A stretch of DNA of 64,000 nt from Bacteroidia bacterium (GCA_030426765.1 JAUHXV010000003.1:59239-123238), one strand, 5' to 3'. Shown: positions 8,530 to 18,225, counted from the stretch's first letter. Notes: generated by a model from the letters alone, not told the origin. Numbers and translations are program-made.

Positions 8530-8543
8530 ATGATACCTGTCAC
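8530..8543 (-). promoter_or_regulatory. Crp/Fnr-like box of the fasciclin gene
   Basis: On the minus strand it reads GTGAC-AGGT-ATCAT, identical at 11 of 14 positions to the nos box (ATGAC-CGGG-ATCAT). Its centre (8536.5) is 36.5 bp from the final G of the -7 element, exactly the distance seen in the nos promoter. It lies between this gene and the stop of the upstream membrane protein gene. Confidence 0.5.
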
Positions 8544-8548
8544 GAAAA

Positions 8549-9778
8549 TCACTGATTTAGGTCACCTGCACCAGGGCGGAATACGCAGAAAACGAGTAGC
8601 AAGGACGATCCGAAAAGAACCAGTGCCAGTCCAAAAAGCATTTCCTTGACCAGGGGAACCACTGCATACTGAAATCCGGTAATACCCTGAATCATTAACA
8701 CAAACTCTGTAGCAATCGCGGCTGTTGCGAAGACGATGACCGCTATACGCGATATCTTCAGATACGGTATCAATCCTTTTCCAATCATGTAGGCGATCAG
8801 GAATAACGTAGTGATGACCAGGAGTACCAGATGCAGGTAGGCGATGACAATCGGTCGAAAGCCAAAAGCAAGCTTGCTAATGGAGGGAATGGTCGAGCCG
8901 AGTTGCAGCAGGAATTTTAGTGATATGGCAGAGGCCACAATCAGAAACAACAGAAGTACAGTCTTTCTAAATGATGATTGAATAGTTGGCCATTGCGCGC
9001 GAATGTATCGGATGAGATACCACCAGCCAACAAGCTGACCGATGGCCGCAATAATCACAATACTGTACAACCAGGTGGGAATATTCGCCCACAAGGTGGA
9101 TAAGAAGTAGGCAGGTATGCAGGATAAAAATAGTAACCAGAATGCCTTTTTGCCTACATCCTGATGCAATGACCCGGTTTTAAAAATATCCATAAAAAGT
9201 CCAATGCAGGCCAACAGAAACCAGCCATTATATTGAAAGTGCAGGTAGAAATAGATAGAGCCCAGATACACATCCTGGTCGTAGTTTTTCGTCGCCATCA
9301 TTTGCGATAACACCATCGTCCCTATGGTTGATAGAATCCCCAGCCAGATGGCAGCCTGAATCCATCTTTTGCCCGGATGACCTGAAGAGAATTTACCCAA
9401 ATCCCGAAGTGCAAAGAATGCGAATACATACCCAACGAGGATCGAAAGCGTCGAGAAAAACAAAGACACCGGACCATACCCCTGAATCGCAAAAGCTACC
9501 AGCATGCCATATGCGGCAACCAAATTGGCGACGATCAATCGGGAATAGACCTTTTCCTGTATAGCCGGCAGGTTGGCCCGTAGCACAGCTACGATCAGGA
9601 ATAACAGCGAGTGCGTAATCCAGCCGGTAAACGCAAAATGAGAATGAGCTTCCTGGAGGTACTTTTGATTGAAATGTGGAAATTCGAATCCGATTTTATA
9701 GCGCATCAATGCACCAAGTCCGGCGACAATACACAGGTTGAAAACAGCAATGCGAACCCAATATTTAGATTCCTTCAT
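8549..9778 (-). CDS. polytopic membrane protein with conserved histidines, possibly heme-binding
   Basis: The 409-residue protein is almost entirely hydrophobic, with roughly 11-12 transmembrane helices. Three helices carry histidines in similar settings: EAHSHFAFTGW near residue 45, FYLHFQYNGWF near 180 and AYLHLVLL near 315. Such His-bearing helices recall heme-copper oxidase/NorB-like and NnrS-like proteins, but the classic metal-site motifs are not complete, so I do not assign a reaction. The position beside the nos operon suggests a role in nitrogen-oxide or low-oxygen respiration (inference). The ATG at 9778 is followed immediately by a typical charged start and first helix. Confidence 0.65.
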   Translation of the reverse strand: MKESKYWVRIAVFNLCIVAGLGALMRYKIGFEFPHFNQKYLQEAHSHFAFTGWITHSLLFLIVAVLRANLPAIQEKVYSRLIVANLVAAYGMLVAFAIQGYGPVSLFFSTLSILVGYVFAFFALRDLGKFSSGHPGKRWIQAAIWLGILSTIGTMVLSQMMATKNYDQDVYLGSIYFYLHFQYNGWFLLACIGLFMDIFKTGSLHQDVGKKAFWLLFLSCIPAYFLSTLWANIPTWLYSIVIIAAIGQLVGWWYLIRYIRAQWPTIQSSFRKTVLLLFLIVASAISLKFLLQLGSTIPSISKLAFGFRPIVIAYLHLVLLVITTLFLIAYMIGKGLIPYLKISRIAVIVFATAAIATEFVLMIQGITGFQYAVVPLVKEMLFGLALVLFGSSLLLVFCVFRPGAGDLNQ

Positions 9779-10177
9779 ATCTTTTTCTTTTTAGGACAAA
9801 CGGATAGTAGGGTTCAGAATAGTTACCCTGCGGTGCTGATTTCCGATGCAAGATACGGCTAATAATAGGTGTTTCTTCAGGCAGCAGTGAAGTTTCGCTG
9901 TTGTCAATAAAATTCTTTTGATCAGAATGTAGGAGACATGAAAGTCAACCTGTATTCCAATCATATGAGGAATAATCTGAATCCCCATATCTTTGCACGA
10001 TTGTCAGGTCAGCGTGTGCTGCGTATGTTTTTTCTTTGTGCAATAGTGTATGCATACCATACCTCGATTTGATGGTGGATTGTTTGACAAGAAAAGATAT
10101 GGTGTACTGTTCACGTTTTTCTCAATGCGGAATTCTTCAGGTTTGAGCAGTATGCAGATCGAAAATTTTAATGCATC
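9779..10177. other. 399-bp divergent intergenic region
   Basis: This region separates two divergent units. The small frames in it have no recognisable protein features and I regard them as non-coding. A TCCGTTTG sequence at 9797-9804 on the minus strand is a weak -7 candidate for the membrane protein gene. I found no convincing Crp/Fnr-like box, riboswitch or RNA gene. Confidence 0.4.
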
Positions 10178-10948
10178 ATGAGTTTAACCAGCCGTAATTC
10201 CAGAACCACCATTTTTCTAATGATGTTTCTCATGGCATACGCACCTGCTTTCCTTTCGGCACAGACAGCCACTGAGATTGTCATGGAGGCAGACCGAAAA
10301 GTCAAAGGGCTCTCTTCGGAAGCTGAAATGACCATCCGTATCGTTCGACCTACGTGGAAACGTGAGATTTCCTTGAAGACCTGGAGCAAAGGCGACGAAT
10401 ATGCCCTGATCCTCGTTACCGCCCCAGCCAAAGACAAAGGCATGGTTTCCCTCAAGCGCGACAGAGAAGTGTGGAATTGGATTCCTTCCATCGAACGGAC
10501 GATCAAACTTCCTCCGTCCATGATGACACAGTCCTGGATGGGCACGGATTTTACCAACGATGACCTTGTCAAGCAATCATCTATTGTGACAGATTATTCG
10601 CACAAACTGGAAAAAGATACGGTGATTGAAGGCTATACCTGTCACACGATCGTAATGACGCCAAAACCGGATGCTGCTGTGGTGTGGGGTAAAATCGTCA
10701 TCTGCATTTCTAAAAAAGAATTCATGCAGTTGCGCGCAGAATACTACGACGAGGAAGGCTATCTGATCAATGTGATGAATGGCTCAAATATTAAAACCAT
10801 CGGAGGCAAACTTCTCCCTGCGGAGATGGAGATGATCCCGATGGATAAGCCGGGTCAGAAGACTGTGTTGATTTACGACAAACTCGTGTTTGATATTCCC
10901 ATTCAGGAAAGTTTCTTTACCGTACAAAACATGAAAACCGTCCGCTAA
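10178..10948 (+). CDS. LolA-like outer-membrane lipoprotein-sorting family protein
   Basis: The 256-residue protein has a signal peptide (about residues 1-27, ending LSAQ) and a single LolA/LppX-type fold of the family usually annotated as outer-membrane lipoprotein-sorting protein (COG2834). Typical segments are MTIRIVRPTWKREISL, REVWNWIPSIERTIKLPPSMM and SWMGTDFTNDDL. Proteins of this fold carry lipids or lipid-like molecules across the periplasm in a hydrophobic half-barrel. It heads an operon with two FtsX-type permeases, an ATPase and an outer-membrane porin, and only 1 bp separates it from the first permease, so it probably is the periplasmic carrier of that system. Confidence 0.85.
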   Translation: MSLTSRNSRTTIFLMMFLMAYAPAFLSAQTATEIVMEADRKVKGLSSEAEMTIRIVRPTWKREISLKTWSKGDEYALILVTAPAKDKGMVSLKRDREVWNWIPSIERTIKLPPSMMTQSWMGTDFTNDDLVKQSSIVTDYSHKLEKDTVIEGYTCHTIVMTPKPDAAVVWGKIVICISKKEFMQLRAEYYDEEGYLINVMNGSNIKTIGGKLLPAEMEMIPMDKPGQKTVLIYDKLVFDIPIQESFFTVQNMKTVR

Positions 10949-10949
10949 G

Positions 10950-12167
10950 ATGTTATTTGTTTTTGCGTGGAGAAATATCTGGAGAAATAAACGAAGGACG
11001 CTGATCACGGCCGCATCTGTTTTTACGGCAGTGATCCTCGCCCTGCTGATGCGCTCCCTGCAACTAGGCGCCTATCAGCGGATGATCGATAATGTGGTAA
11101 GTTATTACACCGGCCACATCCAGGTACATGCCGATGGGTACAGCGATGAGAAGACCCTGGAGTATTCATTTGTTCCCAATGATTCCATCATTGATGTCAT
11201 TAAAGAACATCCCGACATTGTCTCCTGGGTGCCCAGGCTCGAATCTTTTGCGCTCGTTTCTGCGGCCGACCTAACGCAGGGAAGCCTTGTCGTGGGCATT
11301 GATCCGGCAGCTGAAGATGGCCTGACCAACCTCGCCGGGAAAATTGTGGAAGGCACATACCTTGCATCAGATGATGATGGCGTGATTATTTCAGAAGGGC
11401 TCGCCAAAAAGCTTGAGGCCCATACGAACGACACCATCGTTTTGCTCGGTCAGGGATATCACGGCGCTACAGCTGCCGGAAAATATCCGATCCGTGGTGT
11501 AGCTCATTTTTCTGCCCCCAGCTTAAACAACGGGATGGTCTACCTGACGATTCCAAATGCACAATATTTATACAGCACCGGTGATCGCCTGACCAGTATT
11601 GCCATCAGGATATCTCCCAAAGCAGATGCTACGGCAGTTGCTGCCGCTTTGCGACACACAACAGAAGACATGCCCTTCGAGATTCTTGACTGGAAGGATA
11701 TGTTGCCCGAGATGGTGGAATTAATTGAAGTGGATAATGCCGGTGGCGTGATTATCATTTCAATTCTCTATATGATCATCGGGTTTGGCATCTTTGGTAC
11801 CATACTGATGATGCTGGCAGAGAGACAACATGAGTTTGGGATATTGGTAGCCGTTGGGATGAAGCGCATCAAACTCGCCACAGTGGTTCTGCTGGAGATA
11901 CTGATGATTGCGTTTCTGGGTACAATTGCCGGGATACTTGTGGGGATTCCGATTATCGGATATTTTCATGCCAATCCAATTAAAGTGACCGGGGATATGG
12001 CCAAAGCCTATGAGAGCTTTGGTATGGAAGCGATTTTTCCATTTTCCAATGACATCGGGTTGTTTCTGACACAGGCAGCCATCGTATTTTTTATGAGCCT
12101 CGTCCTGTCGGTGTACCCGTGGTTTCGTATTCTGAGACTAAAAGCCATTGAGGCGTTAAAGCAATAA
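10950..12167 (+). CDS. MacB/LolC-type ABC transporter permease (FtsX domain), first copy
   Basis: The 405-residue protein has the MacB/LolCE layout: one N-terminal transmembrane helix (FAWRNIWRNKRRTLITAASVF), a large periplasmic domain (about 45-255) and three C-terminal helices with an FtsX domain containing MLAERQHEFGILVAVGMKR. Permeases of this type do not pass substrate through the membrane. They transmit ATP-driven movement to the periplasm, as in lipoprotein release or mechanotransmission. It lies between the LolA-like gene and a paralogous permease gene (3-bp gap). Confidence 0.9.
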   Translation: MLFVFAWRNIWRNKRRTLITAASVFTAVILALLMRSLQLGAYQRMIDNVVSYYTGHIQVHADGYSDEKTLEYSFVPNDSIIDVIKEHPDIVSWVPRLESFALVSAADLTQGSLVVGIDPAAEDGLTNLAGKIVEGTYLASDDDGVIISEGLAKKLEAHTNDTIVLLGQGYHGATAAGKYPIRGVAHFSAPSLNNGMVYLTIPNAQYLYSTGDRLTSIAIRISPKADATAVAAALRHTTEDMPFEILDWKDMLPEMVELIEVDNAGGVIIISILYMIIGFGIFGTILMMLAERQHEFGILVAVGMKRIKLATVVLLEILMIAFLGTIAGILVGIPIIGYFHANPIKVTGDMAKAYESFGMEAIFPFSNDIGLFLTQAAIVFFMSLVLSVYPWFRILRLKAIEALKQ

Positions 12168-12170
12168 CCT

Positions 12171-13388
12171 ATGCTGGCAAGAATTGCATGGCGAAATATT
12201 TGGCGTAACCGGGTGAGGAGTCTGATCCTGTTATCCTCCATTACTTTGGGTGTTTGGGCTGGCATTTTCATGCTGTCCTTCTCGTGGGGCATGAGTATTC
12301 AGTATGTGAATATGGCGATCAAAGGACAGATTTCTCATATTCAATTGCATCATCCCGAATTTAAAGCAGAAAAGAAAATTGACTTTGCCATTCCTCAGGC
12401 TTCTGTGGTCGTAGATCGCATCATAGAGATGGAAGGCGTACAAGCAGCCTCCGGCCGAACCATTACCAGTGGCATGATTTCATCTCCAGTTGCGGGCGCC
12501 CCAGCCAGTATTTTGGGTGTCAATCCCGAGCAGGAATTGGCCGTCACCATGATGAATGACAATGTGGTGGAAGGCGACTACTTTCCTGCCGGAAGGAAAA
12601 ATCAAATCCTGATTTCCGAAAAGCTGGCCAACAAACTGAAGGTGAAACTCAATCACAAAATTGTGCTTACCCTGCAGGATGTAGACGGAAATATCACAGC
12701 CGGTGCTTTCCGCATCACAGGGATTTATAAAACGAGAAATAGTACAACTGATGAACTCAATGTTTTTGTCAAATCGTCCGACCTGTCTCCACTCCTGGGG
12801 TTGAATGAAGGAGAACTACATGAAATCGCGGTGCTGCTAAAGGAGCATGTCGAGCTTGCACCTGTCTACTATCAGTTAAAATCAGATTTCCCAACACTGC
12901 TGGTCGAAGACTGGAGGACGCTGGCGCCCGAGCTCAGGCTGGTTGTGGATTCTTTTAAGCAAAACATGTACATTTTTATGTCCATTATTTTGCTTGCCCT
13001 GACTTTCGGGATTATCAATACGATGCTGATGGCGGTGCTTGAACGCGTACACGAACTTGGTGTACTGATGGCCATCGGGATGAATAAGTTGTCCGTGTTT
13101 CTGATGATCATGCTGGAGACAGTTTACCTCGCTGTGATCGGCGGCATTTGCGGATTGATTTTATCCTACTTCACGATCCAGCTTCTTGGTAAAACAGGGA
13201 TTGATCTTTCGGCCTTTTCGCGGGGACTGGAATCTTATGGGATGAATACGCTCGTATACCCGGCCTTACAAAACAATCAGTATCTGGAAATCTTTATCAT
13301 GATATTTGTGGCAGCACTTTTGTCTGCGATTTATCCGGCATATAAAGCCCTGAAACTTAACCCCGTTCAGGCGATTAGAAAAATTTAA
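12171..13388 (+). CDS. MacB/LolC-type ABC transporter permease (FtsX domain), second copy
   Basis: This is a 405-residue paralogue of the preceding gene with the same one-plus-three helix layout and the FtsX motif VLERVHELGVLMAIGMNK. Two different permeases beside one ATPase suggest a LolC/LolE-like heterodimer. The gene starts 3 bp after the first permease and ends 4 bp before the ATPase gene, so the genes form one transcript. Confidence 0.9.
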   Translation: MLARIAWRNIWRNRVRSLILLSSITLGVWAGIFMLSFSWGMSIQYVNMAIKGQISHIQLHHPEFKAEKKIDFAIPQASVVVDRIIEMEGVQAASGRTITSGMISSPVAGAPASILGVNPEQELAVTMMNDNVVEGDYFPAGRKNQILISEKLANKLKVKLNHKIVLTLQDVDGNITAGAFRITGIYKTRNSTTDELNVFVKSSDLSPLLGLNEGELHEIAVLLKEHVELAPVYYQLKSDFPTLLVEDWRTLAPELRLVVDSFKQNMYIFMSIILLALTFGIINTMLMAVLERVHELGVLMAIGMNKLSVFLMIMLETVYLAVIGGICGLILSYFTIQLLGKTGIDLSAFSRGLESYGMNTLVYPALQNNQYLEIFIMIFVAALLSAIYPAYKALKLNPVQAIRKI

Positions 13389-13392
13389 TGTT

Positions 13393-14088
13393 ATGGCAGT
13401 TCTGGAAGTATTTGATTTAGTTAAGACGTACAACGAGGAGAGTAATTACCCTGTACATGCAGTCAATCATGTGGATCTGACCATTGAAAAAGGAGAGTTT
13501 ACGGCGATCGTAGGGCCGTCAGGATCAGGGAAAACCACGCTGCTGAATATCATGGGTGGCCTCGACCAACCGACACAAGGAAAAGTGATTATAGATGGAA
13601 AGGACATTTCTTTTCTGGGAGAAAATAAACTGATTGACTTTCGATTGCATCATATCGGTTTTGTTTTTCAATCCTACAATCTGATACCCGTTTTGACAGC
13701 AAAGGAAAATGTCTCTTTTGTCATGGTCTTGCAAAAGACGCCCAAAAAGGAACGCGATCTGCGTGCAGAAGCATTGTTAAAAGAAGTGGGCCTCGAAGAT
13801 CGAATGGATAGCCGGCCGGCGCAACTATCCGGTGGACAGCAGCAACGCGTGGCCATTGCGCGAGCACTTGCCTCTAAACCTGCTTTTGTGCTGGCAGATG
13901 AACCTACGGCAAACCTGGATTCCAAATCGGCGACCAACCTCCTGGATATCATGCATAAGCTCAATCGGGAGGAGCATATGACCTTTATTTTTTCAACACA
14001 TGATTCGCGCGTGATCGAACGGGCGCGCCGCGTAGTCACGCTGGTCGATGGAAAAATCGCCTCGGATGTTCGACAGGATGTATCATAA
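13393..14088 (+). CDS. LolD/MacB-type ABC transporter ATPase
   Basis: The 231-residue ABC ATPase has Walker A GPSGSGKTT (residues 39-47), signature LSGGQQQRVAIARALA, Walker B FVLADEPTANLD and the H-loop FSTHD. Sequence and neighbours place it in the LolD/MacB family. It would energise the two FtsX-type permeases encoded just upstream. Confidence 0.93.
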   Translation: MAVLEVFDLVKTYNEESNYPVHAVNHVDLTIEKGEFTAIVGPSGSGKTTLLNIMGGLDQPTQGKVIIDGKDISFLGENKLIDFRLHHIGFVFQSYNLIPVLTAKENVSFVMVLQKTPKKERDLRAEALLKEVGLEDRMDSRPAQLSGGQQQRVAIARALASKPAFVLADEPTANLDSKSATNLLDIMHKLNREEHMTFIFSTHDSRVIERARRVVTLVDGKIASDVRQDVS

Positions 14089-15274
14089 CACAAGACAGTG
14101 GCTGGCTTACTTTTTTGTGCTGGGCATTTGCCTTTGTGCCGCAACTGTGTCCGCACAGGATGTGAAAGAGAAAAAGAAGTTGAGCGATGTGCTTTCTTTC
14201 AATGGATATATCAAAGACCTGCAGGTATTCACCATCGCATCGCCCGAAGCGAATATCACGTATAATTTTGTTCACAACCGCCTTAACCTTAAATACTATC
14301 CCTCTTCGGCATTTACAATGGCACTTGAAGCCAGGAACCGCATTTTTTTCGGGTCCGATATTAACCGCCTTCCGGACTTTGCAGACTTTGTCGATTATGA
14401 TAATGGCTATTTCGATCTGACGGCACTGGTTATTAAAGAAAGTAGCGTGCTCGCCGTCATGCAGATCGATAGAGCCTGGGTGGATTGGTATCGGGGAAAA
14501 TGGCAGGCGAGAATCGGGCGACAGCGAATCAACTGGGGTAAAACACTCGTGTGGAATCCAAACGACCTTTTTAATACGTTCAATTTTACTGATTTCGATT
14601 ACGAAGAGCAACCCGGAAGTGATGCACTGAAGGTCACGTATTATCCAACCGGAATGTCATCCATCGAGGCAGCCGTCAAACCCGGAAAGTCAGGTGACGA
14701 GACTGTAGCGGCAGCCATCTGGCGGTTTAACAGGCGCAACTATGATCTACAGGTGTTAGCCGGAAGCTACCTGACCGACTATGCCGTAGGGTTAGGGTGG
14801 GCCGGAAATATTAAGAACGCGGGCTTTAAAGGAGAGGCGACCTGGTTTCAGCCTAAGAACCCTTCGTCGGACAATAGAAGCGTCCTCAGTGCGACGATGA
14901 CTATTGATTATTCGTTCGAAAAACCTGTGTATATCCAGGGCGGGGTTTTGTACAATCAACACCCCTATTCGGATTCTCTGGGCATGGGATCAGCCGGCTT
15001 TCTGCGCGGGCAGGAACTCTCACCCAAAAATCTGATGCCTTCGGACTGGTCATTTATCGCCCAGGTGAACTCCAATATAACCCCTTTATTTCAGGCCAAT
15101 CTGGCGGTTATTCAAACGGTGTCGCCCGCATTTATGTTTGTAATGCCTTCACTCAGTTACTCGTTGATGGACAATCTGGATATCACCTTGCTCGATCAAA
15201 GTGTTTTTTTATTTACTTCGACCAAACCCAACTCGATCCATTCCCTATACCTGCGTCTGAAATGGAGTTTTTAA
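14078..15274 (+). CDS. outer-membrane porin-like beta-barrel of the LolA/MacB operon
   Basis: The ATG at 14078 gives a normal signal peptide ending in TVSAQ; it overlaps the ATPase gene by 11 bp. A longer start at 14048 is possible but adds non-signal residues. The mature protein is rich in alternating aromatic beta-strands, ends in a typical outer-membrane WSF terminus, and contains ARIGRQRINWGKTLVWNPND, similar to DUF1302-type porins found next to LolA-like proteins and lipid or steroid exporters. It is probably the outer-membrane exit or partner of the transport system. Confidence 0.8.
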   Translation: MYHNTRQWLAYFFVLGICLCAATVSAQDVKEKKKLSDVLSFNGYIKDLQVFTIASPEANITYNFVHNRLNLKYYPSSAFTMALEARNRIFFGSDINRLPDFADFVDYDNGYFDLTALVIKESSVLAVMQIDRAWVDWYRGKWQARIGRQRINWGKTLVWNPNDLFNTFNFTDFDYEEQPGSDALKVTYYPTGMSSIEAAVKPGKSGDETVAAAIWRFNRRNYDLQVLAGSYLTDYAVGLGWAGNIKNAGFKGEATWFQPKNPSSDNRSVLSATMTIDYSFEKPVYIQGGVLYNQHPYSDSLGMGSAGFLRGQELSPKNLMPSDWSFIAQVNSNITPLFQANLAVIQTVSPAFMFVMPSLSYSLMDNLDITLLDQSVFLFTSTKPNSIHSLYLRLKWSF

Positions 15275-15334
15275 GTTGGGCGTCCTTGATCAGCCCGGTT
15301 GTGTGAAGTCAATGCTTTCATCATCTTTGTAGCC

Positions 15335-17101
15335 ATGTCAGGCATTCTCCATTCAAGGCTGGTTTATCTGATCTTGTTTGCATTCGCTGCTATCCTGTAT
15401 GCCAATACCTTGTTTCACGGATTCGTACTGGATGATGAAGTGGCCATCACAAAAAACGAATTTGTACAGCAGTGTGTGAAAGGTATACCGGCTATACTTA
15501 CTCACGACAGCTTTGCCGGGTATGGTCGAATAGGAGAGGGCGAGAGTACATTGACTGGTGGTCGATATAGACCATTGTCGGTCATTGTTTTTGCCATTCT
15601 CTTTGATGCTTTTGGTAGCAATCCTATTCCGTTTCATTTGCTCAACATTCTGGTGTATGGTTTAGGCAGCATATCCCTTTTTGTTTTTCTGTGCCGACTA
15701 TTGCGCAATCACGATAACGGTCGACTCTCAGCATTTATCGTCACTGCGGTTTTTATTGCGCATCCGGTGCACACGGAAGTGGTAGCCAATGCCAAGAGCC
15801 TGGATGAACTACTTGTTTTGATATTTGGAATGGTAGCATTGACCGCCATGATACAATCGCATGACAAAGGCACTTTCCATTGGTTTGTTCTTGCCGGTGT
15901 TTCGATGCTGGCCGCATGTTTTGCAAAAGAGAATGGCGTCATGCTCCTGTTGGTCGCCCCTTTTGTGTTTTACTTTTTTCGCAAAACAACCCTGCAGCAC
16001 GTTTGGCGATCATTCGTTCCATTGCTCCTTGCGGTTTGTTTATTTCTGCTGGCTCGTTTTCTTGTGATCGGGAATATGGTCGATGGTAGGATGATGCAGG
16101 ATCCGCTCAACAACCCATTTCTCGAATGGACCGGTAGCGCGTGGGTAGCATGTTCAGGCATGACTAAACTGTCCACCATTTTACTGACTCTGGGTGGCTA
16201 TCTGAAATTGATGGTTTTTCCATATCCGCTGACGCATGATTATTATCCGTTTCACATTGCTTTGCAAAGCTTTTCAAACCCAATTGTGATTCTCAGTATT
16301 CTTGTTTTGATTGGATTGATATCGCTGACAATTTGGGGTAGCATCAGGAAAAAAGTATGGGCATTCGGATTGTTATTTTTCCTGATCACAGGTAGTGTGT
16401 CGTCGAATTTGTTTTTTCCGGTCGGGACTTTTATGGCAGAGCGTTTTCTTTTTCTCCCGTCACTCGGGATTATTTTCTTTTTGACGCTTTGGTTGATTCC
16501 GATCATTTTACCTCGGCATAAAAGGGCAGGTGTGATATTTTTTGCTGTCTCGCTTTTTCTCTTTTCCGGAATGACCATCCTTCGCAACCAGGCGTGGAAA
16601 AGCAATGAGCAGTTGATGGCAACAGATATACGTATTTCAGAAAATAGCATCCGGTTGCAAAATCAGTATGGGACCTTGTTGCTGGACAAAGCCCTGCAGG
16701 AAGAAAATGCTGCTACGAAGCGGGTATTACTGGAGCAGGCGAGCGGTCATCTGGTGCGAGCTACTGAAATGAATCCATTGTATTACGACGCGCGTCTGGC
16801 GAGCGGAGCCTGTCACTATTACCTGGAGGAATTCGAACAGTCGGCCGAAAATTATCGCTCAGCGACTATTGCCTATCCGGGCGATGAAAAAGCTGTGCTG
16901 GGGTTGCATTATGCACTGCGGGCCTTGGGAGAACAAAAATGGTCGGTCGGTGATTCTCTGATTGCCATTGCTCACCTGTCTGAAGCGTGGGAATTGATTC
17001 CTGATGCTGCTGTGGCAGACCAGATCGCTTTGTGGTATGAAGTCCTCAATAAAGAAGACCTGGCGGAGGAATGGAGACTAAAAGCCTTTCCAAACCATTG
17101 A
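15335..17101 (+). CDS. TMTC-like multipass membrane protein with C-terminal TPR
   Basis: The start is set at the ATG at 15335, which gives a membrane helix right away; codons back to a TTG at 15299 are probably leader. The N-terminal about 430 residues hold around ten transmembrane helices with the GT-C/TMTC-like motifs LDDEVAITKN in the first loop and HPVHTEVVANAKSLDELL. The last 150 residues are TPR-like (YYDARLASGACHYYLEEFEQSAENY). The family resembles dolichol/polyprenol-phosphate-sugar dependent glycosyltransferases, but the activity is not proven. It seems to be a single-gene unit ahead of lipA. Confidence 0.75.
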   Translation: MSGILHSRLVYLILFAFAAILYANTLFHGFVLDDEVAITKNEFVQQCVKGIPAILTHDSFAGYGRIGEGESTLTGGRYRPLSVIVFAILFDAFGSNPIPFHLLNILVYGLGSISLFVFLCRLLRNHDNGRLSAFIVTAVFIAHPVHTEVVANAKSLDELLVLIFGMVALTAMIQSHDKGTFHWFVLAGVSMLAACFAKENGVMLLLVAPFVFYFFRKTTLQHVWRSFVPLLLAVCLFLLARFLVIGNMVDGRMMQDPLNNPFLEWTGSAWVACSGMTKLSTILLTLGGYLKLMVFPYPLTHDYYPFHIALQSFSNPIVILSILVLIGLISLTIWGSIRKKVWAFGLLFFLITGSVSSNLFFPVGTFMAERFLFLPSLGIIFFLTLWLIPIILPRHKRAGVIFFAVSLFLFSGMTILRNQAWKSNEQLMATDIRISENSIRLQNQYGTLLLDKALQEENAATKRVLLEQASGHLVRATEMNPLYYDARLASGACHYYLEEFEQSAENYRSATIAYPGDEKAVLGLHYALRALGEQKWSVGDSLIAIAHLSEAWELIPDAAVADQIALWYEVLNKEDLAEEWRLKAFPNH

Positions 17102-17237
17102 TCCATTCCCCCTTTTACAACCAAATCACTGTTCTTTTGATCAACCAGCCATCTGAACTCTTTGCGATCAAATGGGTTATGAAGTGTGTGCCGGTTTTGC
17201 GGAAAAGGGACATCCCTCCGTTTCCCGTGAAAAGGCC

Positions 17238-17245
17238 TAAATTTG
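17238..17245 (+). promoter_or_regulatory. -7 promoter element of lipA
   Basis: TAAATTTG matches TAnnTTTG fully and ends 7 bp before the lipA ATG at 17253, so transcription should begin at or next to the start codon. Confidence 0.45.
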
Positions 17246-17252
17246 CCACCTG

Positions 17253-18122
17253 ATGATAGAGCTGAACGTTACCGAAAAGCAACCTCGCGCCCGAAAGCCG
17301 GACTGGCTGAGGGTAAAACTGCCAATTGGAGAGGAATATAAAAAGGTGCGCAACCTTGTTGACACCTATGGCCTCCACACGATATGTCAGAGCGGCAATT
17401 GCCCCAATATGGGTGAATGCTGGGGTGCCGGGACCGCAACGTTTATGATCCTGGGCAATGTCTGTACCCGATCCTGCTCTTTCTGTGCGGTGAAAACCGG
17501 TCGGCCGAATGAGTATGACGAAGATGAACCGCGTCGCGTGGCGGAAGCGATATCTTTGATGGAAGTAAAGCACGCCGTGATTACATCAGTCAATCGCGAC
17601 GAACTCAAAGACCGTGGAGCGGAAATCTGGTATCAGACCGTTGTGAAAGTCAAAGAGCTCTCACCTTCTACCACGATTGAGACACTGATTCCGGATGTGA
17701 AGGCTAATTGGGAAGCACTCCATCGCATGGTCGAAGGAGGCCAGGAGGTGGTTTCACACAATATGGAGACTGTAAAGCGGCTCTATCGATTGGTACGTCC
17801 GCAGGCAAAATATGACCGAAGCCTTGAGCAGACACGCCGAACCAAAGAACTGGGAATGCGTACAAAATCAGGGATCATGGTGGGCCTCGGAGAAACCAAA
17901 GATGAAATGTTTGAAGCGATGGATGATCTCGCCGCTAATGGATGTGACGTGCTGACCATCGGACAATATCTCCAACCCACACCGATGCATCTCGGTGTTG
18001 CAGAATTTGTCCACCCGGATGTTTTTGCGATGTATAAAGAAGAAGGGTTAAAGCGCGGATTTGATTTTGTCGAAAGCGGACCATTGGTGCGTTCTTCCTA
18101 TCATGCCGAACGACACCTCTAA
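17253..18122 (+). CDS. lipA: lipoyl synthase
   Basis: The enzyme inserts two sulfur atoms into protein-bound octanoyl groups to make lipoyl cofactors of the 2-oxoacid dehydrogenases and glycine cleavage system. The 289-residue protein has both iron-sulfur motifs: the auxiliary cluster Cys45, Cys50 and Cys56 ([12 protein letters not shown]) and the radical-SAM cluster CTRSCSFC (Cys71, Cys75, Cys78). The C-terminal RSSYHAE supplies the conserved serine ligand. A -7 element directly upstream predicts a leaderless or nearly leaderless mRNA. No lipB is nearby. Confidence 0.97.
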   Translation: MIELNVTEKQPRARKPDWLRVKLPIGEEYKKVRNLVDTYGLHTICQSGNCPNMGECWGAGTATFMILGNVCTRSCSFCAVKTGRPNEYDEDEPRRVAEAISLMEVKHAVITSVNRDELKDRGAEIWYQTVVKVKELSPSTTIETLIPDVKANWEALHRMVEGGQEVVSHNMETVKRLYRLVRPQAKYDRSLEQTRRTKELGMRTKSGIMVGLGETKDEMFEAMDDLAANGCDVLTIGQYLQPTPMHLGVAEFVHPDVFAMYKEEGLKRGFDFVESGPLVRSSYHAERHL

Positions 18123-18139
18123 AAGAGGCAACATTTTTT
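18116..18139 (+). terminator. weak intrinsic terminator at the end of lipA
   Basis: CCTCT (18116-18120) pairs with AGAGG (18124-18128) across the stop codon, and a T-rich run starts at 18134. The stem is short, so the call is weak. Confidence 0.3.
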
Positions 18140-18179
18140 CTTTCTTTCCTTCAGACTGGATTTTTTTAGTATTTCCCCT

Positions 18180-18187
18180 TAGTTTTG
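18180..18187 (+). promoter_or_regulatory. -7 promoter element of recQ
   Basis: TAGTTTTG fits TAnnTTTG fully and lies 38 bp before the recQ ATG at 18226. Confidence 0.4.
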
Positions 18188-18225
18188 AAATTCGTTAGAA
18201 TTTTTTAAACCACCAGCCTGCCCTC

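Noticed and set aside
9791..9988. 65-residue minus-strand frame in the intergenic region
   Set aside because: Random composition, no signal or domain.
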